DNA from: Vicinamibacteria bacterium
GTDB taxonomy: Bacteria > Acidobacteriota > Vicinamibacteria > Vicinamibacterales > UBA2999
Direction of reading: 5' to 3'
NCBI GenBank assembly: GCA_025924295.1
Contig: JAICEG010000232.1
Coordinates: forward strand, 1 to 8,352
DNA length: 8,352 nucleotides
This document shows, piece after piece, positions 1-5,093 of the stretch. The notes under the pieces are model-generated. The model saw only the letters and a program-made list of their open reading frames with translations. It did not search any database and was not told the DNA's origin. The translations under genes and the position numbers were made by a program. The number at the start of each line of letters is the position of its first letter. The stretch's first letter is position 1.

Positions 1-178
1 GTTGCCAACGCTGGTGCTGGGGGGAGGCGCGGGAACCATCAAGGGCGGTCGTCACCTCGTGTACCCGGAAGGAACGCCATTGACGAACCTGCAGCTCACC
101 CTGCTTCACAAGGTCGGCGTGCCCATCGAAAAGCTAGGCGACAGCACAGGACAGTTCACGGAGCTGTCCGAGCTGTGA
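1..178 (+). CDS. DUF1552 family protein, C-terminal end (partial)
   Basis: The frame is open from the window edge (first full codon at base 2) to a TGA at 176-178 and gives the last 58 residues of a protein. The stretch reads LPTLVLGGGAGTIKGGRHLV, then YPEGTPLTNL and a GVP..KLGDSTG segment ending in LSEL. This matches what I know of the C-terminus of DUF1552 proteins: a glycine-rich turn, GGRH, YP.GTPL.NL and a final GDSTG..L. These are usually exported proteins of about 430-470 residues of unknown function. They are frequent in Acidobacteriota and Planctomycetota and often sit next to DUF1592/DUF1588-type cytochrome proteins. The neighbour that would confirm this lies outside the window. The last 73 bases overlap, on the opposite strand, the extended end of the EEP hydrolase gene. 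Family recognition is from memory of the pattern, not from a search. Confidence 0.8.
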   Translation, partial: LPTLVLGGGAGTIKGGRHLVYPEGTPLTNLQLTLLHKVGVPIEKLGDSTGQFTELSEL

Positions 179-981
179 AATGGTGTGAAGGGGTCAGACC
201 CCTTGATAGGAGCTGACTCAAGGGGTCTGACCCCAGGTATCGATCGGCTCGTCGCGATGTCGGCGACGACCGGCAGGTGATCCGATGCTACTCGAGCCAT
301 GGGCGTCGCGTGCGTGAATATCCGTCGCAGCGCGCCGGTCGGATGCACCCAGATGCGATCGAGAGGCACGACCGGCCATGGAGCGGGGAACGACGCGACC
401 CGCGTCTGCTGGCCGAGGCGATCGTCGAGTACGTGCACGACCGATCGCCCCGGCAGCCAGTCGTTGAAGTCGCCAAGCACCACGAAAAACGTGTGACGAA
501 CTGAGTCGAGGTACTTCAGGATCTGCCGGACCTGAAAGCGCCGTTCGCGCAGGCGCAGCCCGAGGTGCGCGGCGAGCACATGCACCAGCCTGCCGCCGAC
601 CTCGATGGTGGCTGCCAGTGCTCCGCGCGGTTCACGTTTCTCCATCGACAGGTCGATGCGGTGCACGTCGACAATCGGGTGGCGCGTGAAGAGCGCATTG
701 CCGAAGCACTCCTGCCGCTTGGTCTGGCGGGTCGGTCCGAGCGCACATTCATACCGATCGAGCATCGTCAAGCCGACCGGACTGCGAGTCTCCAGCGCGA
801 CGCTGGCCGGGTAGGTGAACTCCTGCAGCGCGACGATGTCGGCATCCAGTTCGGTCACGACCTTTGCGATGCGCCCCGGATCGTGACGGCCGTCGGTGCC
901 CACGCACTCGTGCACGTTGTAGGTGGCGACTCGAAGAGAGCAGCGGGACGGGCCGGTAGCCGACATGGTTGACATAGGCAT
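106..981 (-). CDS. Endonuclease/exonuclease/phosphatase (EEP) family hydrolase
   Basis: This 291-residue protein has the motif set of the EEP fold, a metal-dependent phosphodiesterase/phosphatase superfamily that includes DNase I, sphingomyelinase and inositol phosphatases. Visible motifs are TYNVH (N22), ALQEF (metal ligand E54), AAHLGL (H139), LGDFND (D171, N173), LDRIW (D208) and the terminal SDH (D234, H235), so it should be active. There is no signal peptide or membrane segment, which suggests a cytoplasmic enzyme. The ATG at 981-979 overlaps the TGA of the PLD-VTT gene as TGATG, which fixes the start and implies coupled translation; further Met codons occur at 975 and 966. The frame stays open upstream to 1458, but that part lies inside the PLD-VTT gene. 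The family domain ends near residue 246. The last 45 or so residues are encoded by the inverted repeat and by the antisense of DUF1552, and look like acquired tail. Partner genes recall YbhP beside ClsB in E. coli. Substrate (lipid headgroup, nucleic acid or other) is not determined. Confidence 0.9.
   Translation of the reverse strand: MPMSTMSATGPSRCSLRVATYNVHECVGTDGRHDPGRIAKVVTELDADIVALQEFTYPASVALETRSPVGLTMLDRYECALGPTRQTKRQECFGNALFTRHPIVDVHRIDLSMEKREPRGALAATIEVGGRLVHVLAAHLGLRLRERRFQVRQILKYLDSVRHTFFVVLGDFNDWLPGRSVVHVLDDRLGQQTRVASFPAPWPVVPLDRIWVHPTGALRRIFTHATPMARVASDHLPVVADIATSRSIPGVRPLESAPIKGSDPFTPFHSSDSSVNCPVLSPSFSMGTPTL
190..234. repeat. 17-bp perfect inverted repeat of GGGGTC/GACCCC palindromes
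   Basis: The left arm 190-206 reads GGGGTCAGACCCCTTGA and the right arm 218-234 reads TCAAGGGGTCTGACCCC. They are exact reverse complements separated by 11 bases. Each arm is itself palindromic: AAGGGGTC-A-GACCCCTT at 188-204, and GGGGTC-T-GACCCC at 222-234. The unit therefore looks like a REP/BIME-type pair rather than an ordinary terminator. It sits between two converging genes and could form a strong hairpin in either transcript. Neither side has a T-run, so a classical Rho-independent terminator is not supported. On the leftward strand it encodes residues 250-264 of the EEP protein frame. I recall GGGGTCAGACCCC-like units as dispersed repeats in many environmental bacterial genomes, but this was not checked here. 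Confidence 0.85.
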
Positions 982-3008
982 CAACCGAACTCGGCCCGCG
1001 AGCGATGGTCGGCCAGCGTGGGCGCGAATCGACGGATCAGAAGCACTGTTCGAACCAGGGCGGCAATTGTGACGAGGAACAGAGCCACGGCCGCGGTGAC
1101 GAGCAGGTTCGATATCGTCGGCGACATCACGGCCTGACGAAGAAGATCGCCAAGCCCGGCGAGGGCGAACATCGCCGGCACTACGCCGATTGCTGTCGCA
1201 GCCATGTAGTTCGCGAAAGGAACATGACTCGCACCGCACACCAGATGAATTGAGCCGGCGCTCGCGACCGAGGCGAGGCGAAGCACTATCAGGCCCGCTA
1301 TGCCCTGTGTACCGAGTTGTCGAGCGGACCTGTACGATCGCCGGCTCATCCAGCGCTGGATTCTGTGCGGCCCGATCGTCCGGCCAGCGGCGTAGCCGAC
1401 CGCGGCAAGAGCCAGCGCGCCGAGCAGTGCCGCGAGACCGCCGCGAAGCGGGCCCCACATCGCGCCAGCCACGAGCCCAAGCAGCGACGGGGGAAAGAGC
1501 CCGACGTTCGTCAGCAGCGTGAGCCCACGCAGACGGCCCCCGCCGCCATCGACCGGCGGAACGATCGAAGCGACGAGTGAGGTGGCCAGCAGCGGTTCGT
1601 CGGGATCCGCGGCCTCCCGCAACGCCTCCGATGGAGGAGTCTCCGGTTCCGGCGGCAACTCGATTCGAGGGAGGGTGCGTTCGGCGTTCGCCTGCTGGTC
1701 GATCAGTTCACGCATCGAGCCGGCACGTTCGAGTCCCTGCGCGACATCGTCTGCCGTCAAGCCAAGGTGCTCTCCGAGAAGCCGATTGCGAATACGGCGG
1801 ATCCCTGCCTGCAGACGCGAGTCGCCGCGGGCCTCCGCCGCCAGGTCACATTCAGAATCGACCCCCATCGATCGCCGCGAGAAGTTCGCCGACCCGATTC
1901 GAACGAACTCGTCATCGACGACCATCACCTTTGAGTGGATGAACGTCGCTACGTCCTGCGAGCGCGACGCTGCCGGGTAGACCAGGCGCAGGCGTCCAAA
2001 GGTGTCGGCCGCGAGCAGATGCCTGAACACCCTGTCGCGGAACACACCCATCGTGCTCTTTTCGAGCCAGCCGTGGCATTCCTTCGGAGACACGACAACG
2101 ATCTCCGGACCGTCTGGTTCGCGCAGGCGTGCCGCCAGTGCATCACCGAGTGTGTCGTTCGTGAAGTACTGGCTCTCGATGTAGATCGACTTCTTCGCGG
2201 CAGCGATCGAGTCGAGAAAGAGTGACTCGCATTCACGTATCGCGGGTTCCGCCTCTACTTCCGGCATCGTCCGCGAGATGGCGACATCGACGTCCGTCAT
2301 GTCGGGTTCGATGTCGCGAGGCCAGAGATCGTGATTCGACGTCGCGAACCGCGGCAGGCGCTTCTCCCCGAGAGCACGCCAGCGATCGCGCGCGAGAGCA
2401 CCCAGGCTTGCCGCCGCCTGACCCGACACCATCGCCTGAACCTCATGGTAGGGCTCGTATGGCTTGCCGCCCGAGACTCTGGCTGGCTCCTCGACCCGGT
2501 GTGCGCAGGTATCCCAACGATGACTGGTCAGATCGATGCCGCCGCAGAACGCGAGCTGGTCATCGACGACGACGATCTTCTGGTGGTGGGAGCCGCCGAC
2601 CGGATGGCGATCGTCGAACCCGAAGCGGACCCGTCGCGGCGTCTTCCACCGCACTCGCCAACGCGAGAACGGATCGCGCTCGAGCGTGTAGAGCGCGGCG
2701 TAGTCCCAGATGAGGATGTAACATCGGAGGTGCTTCTGTCGTCGAGCGATGAACGACAGCAGATCGTCCAGGCACGTGGGAGCGTCCGACACGGAGGCAC
2801 CCGGCAGCAGGTCGATTGCTGCGTAAATGTCCCAGCCAAGGATGAACACGCTGTGCCGTGCCGACAGCAGTGCGTCCCTGACCAGGCGAAAGTAGTCGGC
2901 GGCGTCCTGGATGCAGTAGAAGCGGTCCGCGCGATCGACGCGCCAGCAGTTCTTCCCAGGCTGGACGATCGCCTGCGCAGGCGATGACTGCTCGTGCGCG
3001 CGCGCCAT
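981..3008 (-). CDS. Phospholipase D/cardiolipin synthase-like enzyme fused to a VTT membrane domain
   Basis: The product has 675 residues. Residues 15-425 form a PLD-superfamily phosphatidyltransferase/hydrolase with two complete HKD motifs: HQKIVVVD (H142, K144, D149) followed by FCGGIDL, and HSKVMVVD (H358, K360, D365) followed by IGSANFSRRS and DSE. A charged, proline-rich linker spans about 430-490. Residues 500-660 are hydrophobic, with about four to five membrane segments and the pattern of a VTT (TVP38/TMEM64, DedA-like, 'SNARE-associated') domain. Enzymes with this PLD architecture make or exchange phospholipid headgroups, as in cardiolipin synthase, and VTT proteins are linked to lipid or lipid-carrier transbilayer movement. 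No signal peptide precedes the PLD part, so it probably faces the cytoplasm. The ATG at 3008 was chosen because it lies 17 bases after the upstream stop and has GGGA 8 bases before it; the frame is open to 3113 inside the neighbouring gene. The substrate is inferred only from the family. Confidence 0.92.
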   Translation of the reverse strand: MARAHEQSSPAQAIVQPGKNCWRVDRADRFYCIQDAADYFRLVRDALLSARHSVFILGWDIYAAIDLLPGASVSDAPTCLDDLLSFIARRQKHLRCYILIWDYAALYTLERDPFSRWRVRWKTPRRVRFGFDDRHPVGGSHHQKIVVVDDQLAFCGGIDLTSHRWDTCAHRVEEPARVSGGKPYEPYHEVQAMVSGQAAASLGALARDRWRALGEKRLPRFATSNHDLWPRDIEPDMTDVDVAISRTMPEVEAEPAIRECESLFLDSIAAAKKSIYIESQYFTNDTLGDALAARLREPDGPEIVVVSPKECHGWLEKSTMGVFRDRVFRHLLAADTFGRLRLVYPAASRSQDVATFIHSKVMVVDDEFVRIGSANFSRRSMGVDSECDLAAEARGDSRLQAGIRRIRNRLLGEHLGLTADDVAQGLERAGSMRELIDQQANAERTLPRIELPPEPETPPSEALREAADPDEPLLATSLVASIVPPVDGGGGRLRGLTLLTNVGLFPPSLLGLVAGAMWGPLRGGLAALLGALALAAVGYAAGRTIGPHRIQRWMSRRSYRSARQLGTQGIAGLIVLRLASVASAGSIHLVCGASHVPFANYMAATAIGVVPAMFALAGLGDLLRQAVMSPTISNLLVTAAVALFLVTIAALVRTVLLIRRFAPTLADHRSRAEFG

Positions 3009-3025
3009 CGATGCTGTCCCGACCG

Positions 3026-3679
3026 TCAAGCCGGCCTCTCTCGTCGCAGAACGTGGTTGATGACCAACGCCAACGTCAGCGGCAGGGCGATGAAGAGCGC
3101 GGCTCCCAGCCATGTTTCAGGTGACGGATCGCGGAGCGCCTGCATCAACTGGAATCCGAAGCCTGCAAGCGCGACGACGAAGGCGCCCATGCCGAGAATG
3201 GTGCCGAGGATGAAGTCGCGATAGCTGACGCTCGATGCACCCACGACGATGTTGGACAGCGTGAATGGCGCCGGTACCTTGCGCACGAGAAACACGGCGA
3301 GTGTGCCGTTCCGCTGGAGCGCCCGGCTGATCCGCTCGATTCGCTTGCCCCCGAGTTGCTCCACACGCCGCCGGCCCATCGACCGTCCGATCGCGAAGCC
3401 GACCGATGCGCTCGCAAGACAGCCGGCCATGGCGTAGATCGGCCCGAGCACCGGACCGAAGGCCAGCCCAGTCGCTGCAATCAACAGGACGACGGGCAGC
3501 AGTGCCAGGGCGATGAACAGGGCCATGACCAGCGGCAACGCGTACCACGCATGACGATGTGGCTCGAGCCACTGGGAGACGTCGCGCAGGTCGAGCGTCG
3601 GGAGCCACTTCCACGCCGCGATCGGCAGGCCGGCCAACACGATCACGGCCGAGGTGCGCAGCCACGCGAGCTGGTCCAT
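3026..3679 (-). CDS. TVP38/TMEM64-type VTT domain membrane protein
   Basis: This is a 217-residue integral membrane protein. Hydrophobic stretches lie at about 8-27, 46-72, 77-97, 157-180 and 189-209. The VTT core is recognisable: GLAFGPVLGPIYAM (71-84), the basic loop after GRSMGRRR, then LVRKVPAPFTLSN (R133, P136, P138, N143) and a YRDF..GT..G segment. This corresponds to the family R..P..PF...N motif of DedA/TVP38 proteins, some of which act as lipid scramblases or undecaprenyl-phosphate translocases. The gene is first in the leftward operon, and its TGA is 17 bases before the ATG of the PLD-VTT gene, which carries a second copy of the same kind of domain. The start is uncertain: the ATG at 3679 gives a normal-looking N-terminus (MDQLAWLR followed by a membrane helix), while an ATG at 3733 would add 18 residues of unlikely composition. 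Neither has a well-placed ribosome binding site. Confidence 0.85.
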   Translation of the reverse strand: MDQLAWLRTSAVIVLAGLPIAAWKWLPTLDLRDVSQWLEPHRHAWYALPLVMALFIALALLPVVLLIAATGLAFGPVLGPIYAMAGCLASASVGFAIGRSMGRRRVEQLGGKRIERISRALQRNGTLAVFLVRKVPAPFTLSNIVVGASSVSYRDFILGTILGMGAFVVALAGFGFQLMQALRDPSPETWLGAALFIALPLTLALVINHVLRRERPA

Positions 3680-3776
3680 GCTCCATGGCCGAGCAAGAAG
3701 AGTGCCTGTGACGCGGAACCGTTGCCGGCACATCAGGCGAGTGGTTGAGATGTCCGTCAGCTAGGATGGTTGTCTC
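3680..3776. promoter_or_regulatory. Divergent intergenic region between the VTT operon and the araC-type gene
   Basis: This gap of about 97 bases (43 if the VTT gene starts at 3733) must hold the promoters of both the leftward lipid operon and the rightward AraC-type gene. I see no convincing -35/-10 pair at normal spacing on either strand. An AGGA at 3763-3766 lies 10 bases before the AraC ATG and is a plausible ribosome binding site. Because the AraC-type regulator reads away from the operon out of this gap, it could control both sides; that is only a positional inference. Confidence 0.4.
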
Positions 3777-4487
3777 ATGTTCCTGACTTTCGCCGACCGG
3801 CCCTCGGACAGTCCGTTCGTGGAGAGGATCTGGCGCTCGCAGAGCGACCAGGGCGGACTGTTTCTCTCCGTTGCGGCCTGTAACTTCGAAATGGCGGTGA
3901 CCCGGCATCGAGGCAAGACTTTCATCACGCTGCGCGGACCGGAGACGAAAGCGACGGACGTGTTTTGCCCCCCTGACGGCGAGTGGCTTGGTATCCGCTT
4001 CAGGCTGGGAACGTTCATGCCGCAGCTGACGCCTGGTCAGCTCAAAGACGGACGTGATGTCACGCTGCCTGAGGCGACGAGCCGCTCGTTCTGGTTGAAC
4101 GGATCGGCGTGGGAGTACCCGGACTTCGAGAATGCCGACACCTTCGTGGCGAGACTGGCACACGATGGTGTCATCACTCGCGACCCCGTGGTCGACCTGG
4201 TGCAGCGCGGCAGGTCACCAGCGCAGTCGATCCGTTCCGAGCAGCGGCACTTCGTCCGGGCGACGGGATTGAGCCATCGTGCCGTGCGCCAGATCGAACG
4301 CGCGCGTTATGCGACGAATCTCCTGCGGGACGGCGCCTCGATTCTCGACACCGCTCACGACGCCGGCTACTTCGATCAGGCGCACCTGACGAAGTCGCTC
4401 AAATACCTCATCGGGCAGACGCCCGGCGAGATTCTCCGCGCGACCAGGCCGCTGTCGTATCTATACAAAACAACGCACCGGCGATGA
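3777..4487 (+). CDS. AraC family transcriptional regulator
   Basis: The protein has 236 residues. The C-terminal half (about 150-225) is an AraC/XylS DNA-binding domain with two helix-turn-helix units. The first is around RHFVRATGLSHRAVRQIERA (158-177). The second is ILDTAHDAGYFDQAHLTKSL (189-208) followed by KYLIGQTPGEI, which closely follows the family consensus (A..AGY.DQ.H..K..K...G.TP). The N-terminal 140 residues form a beta-rich sensing region with a W-rich and R-rich pattern (VERIWRS, GPETKATDVFCPP, WLGIRFRLGTF). It resembles the short N-terminal domains of one-component AraC regulators, but I cannot name its ligand. The DoxX-like gene follows 54 bases downstream on the same strand and is the likeliest target. 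The divergent lipid operon is the other candidate. Confidence 0.9.
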   Translation: MFLTFADRPSDSPFVERIWRSQSDQGGLFLSVAACNFEMAVTRHRGKTFITLRGPETKATDVFCPPDGEWLGIRFRLGTFMPQLTPGQLKDGRDVTLPEATSRSFWLNGSAWEYPDFENADTFVARLAHDGVITRDPVVDLVQRGRSPAQSIRSEQRHFVRATGLSHRAVRQIERARYATNLLRDGASILDTAHDAGYFDQAHLTKSLKYLIGQTPGEILRATRPLSYLYKTTHRR

Positions 4488-4493
4488 CCCTAT

Positions 4494-4527
4494 GATGCGT
4501 ATGGTTGCGGTTGGCCATGAACGCATC
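4494..4527 (+). promoter_or_regulatory. Bulged inverted repeat ending at the DoxX-like ribosome binding site
   Basis: GATGCGT (4494-4500) pairs with ACGCATC (4521-4527). Directly inside, ATGG (4501-4504) pairs with CCAT (4515-4518), leaving a 10-base loop and a two-base bulge (GA). The whole makes an 11-bp stem. The 3' arm abuts the GGAGA ribosome binding site at 4528-4532 of the DoxX-like gene. It could be an RNA hairpin affecting translation or transcription read-through from the AraC gene, or a DNA operator. No T-run follows, so it is not a classical terminator. Confidence 0.5.
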
Positions 4528-4541
4528 GGAGACATCGCGTT

Positions 4542-4943
4542 ATGAGTACCGAGAGGCGTACGAACAAAACGTTCCTGATCGGCAGCATGCTCACCGGGCT
4601 GGTGTCCGCATTCCTGGCGTTCGACGTGGTGCTCAAAGTGCTGCAGCTCGCGCCGGCGGTCGAGACCACGACACAGCTCGGCTATCCCGTCGAGACGATC
4701 CTGTGGATCGGAGTGATCGAGCTCGTGTTCCTGGTGCTCTACCTGGTTCCGCGCACTTCCATCCTCGGTGCGGTGCTGCTCACGGGATATCTTGGCGGTG
4801 CGATTGCCACGCACGTGCGTGTTGGCAGTCCGCTCCTCGGCTACACGTTCTTCCCGATCTACGTTGCCGCGATGGTGTGGGGAGGCATTTACCTTCGCGA
4901 CGCACGACTCCGCACGCTGCTGCCATTGCGACATCCCCTCTGA
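4542..4943 (+). CDS. DoxX-like family membrane protein
   Basis: This is a small inner-membrane protein of 133 residues with four predicted transmembrane helices at about 9-31, 50-69, 72-92 and 101-118. Family marks are the D..LK pattern at the end of helix 1 (D28, K32), Y..E..LWIG.IEL at helix 2, and the well-conserved GAVLLTGYLGGAIATHVR block (76-93, with H91). This is the DoxX_2-type pattern and the length is normal for it. The molecular function of the family is poorly defined; related DoxX/DoxD proteins are linked to thiosulfate:quinone reduction or oxidative-stress complexes, and nothing here supports a specific reaction. The start is backed by GGAGA at 4528-4532, 9 bases before the ATG. 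The gene lies 54 bases after the AraC-type regulator on the same strand, probably in one transcription unit or under its control. Confidence 0.88.
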   Translation: MSTERRTNKTFLIGSMLTGLVSAFLAFDVVLKVLQLAPAVETTTQLGYPVETILWIGVIELVFLVLYLVPRTSILGAVLLTGYLGGAIATHVRVGSPLLGYTFFPIYVAAMVWGGIYLRDARLRTLLPLRHPL

Positions 4944-5004
4944 TCGTGGCTCTGTGATCGTCGGTCGCGACATATCAGTTTTACGTCGCGCACTTTCTCG
5001 CACA

Positions 5005-5028
5005 GCGATACCAATTTTCGGGTATTGC
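5005..5028 (+). promoter_or_regulatory. Small hairpin in the leader before the TonB-dependent receptor
   Basis: GCGATACC (5005-5012) and GGTATTGC (5021-5028) form an 8-bp stem with one G-U pair around the loop AATTTTCG. It lies 61 bases after the DoxX-like stop and 65 bases before the receptor ATG. The rest of the 150-base gap (4944-5093) shows no clear promoter by eye. The hairpin could end the upstream transcript weakly, lie in the receptor leader, or be an operator; there is no T-run after it. Confidence 0.35.
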
Positions 5029-5081
5029 TCCACGTTGCGCCGCCGTCGAACAGTTGGCTCCGTTGCATCATCCGGATCAGC

Positions 5082-5088
5082 AAGGGAG
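5082..5088 (+). promoter_or_regulatory. Ribosome binding site of the TonB-dependent receptor
   Basis: AAGGGAG lies 5 bases before the ATG at 5094. It settles the start at that codon, where a signal peptide begins, rather than at any of the upstream in-frame codons back to 5025. Confidence 0.8.
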
Positions 5089-5093
5089 TCTTC

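Noticed and set aside
190..234. Inverted repeat as a classical Rho-independent terminator
   Set aside because: The stem is strong but no T-run follows on either strand, and the arms are internally palindromic, which fits a REP-like element better.
982..1458. Upstream extension of the EEP frame by 159 residues
   Set aside because: It lies entirely inside the PLD-VTT coding region, reads as arginine/serine-rich noise and has no family similarity; the ATG at 981 at the TGATG junction is the natural start.
3009..3113. Upstream extension of the PLD-VTT frame to 3113
   Set aside because: It would overlap the end of the VTT gene by about 88 bases with low-complexity residues; the ATG at 3008 has a placed GGGA and a 17-base gap.
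3745..3767. TTGAGA followed by TAGGAT as a sigma-70 promoter
   Set aside because: The two hexamers are only about 11 bases apart, far short of normal spacing, and TAGGAT overlaps the probable ribosome binding site.
3117..4163. 348-codon minus-strand open frame spanning the VTT gene and the AraC-type gene
   Set aside because: It crosses two well-supported genes and their intergenic gap and its translation has no recognisable domain.
5025..5093. Extension of the receptor start upstream to 5025
   Set aside because: It would put 23 polar residues before a clear signal peptide and ignore the AAGGGAG site at 5082-5088.
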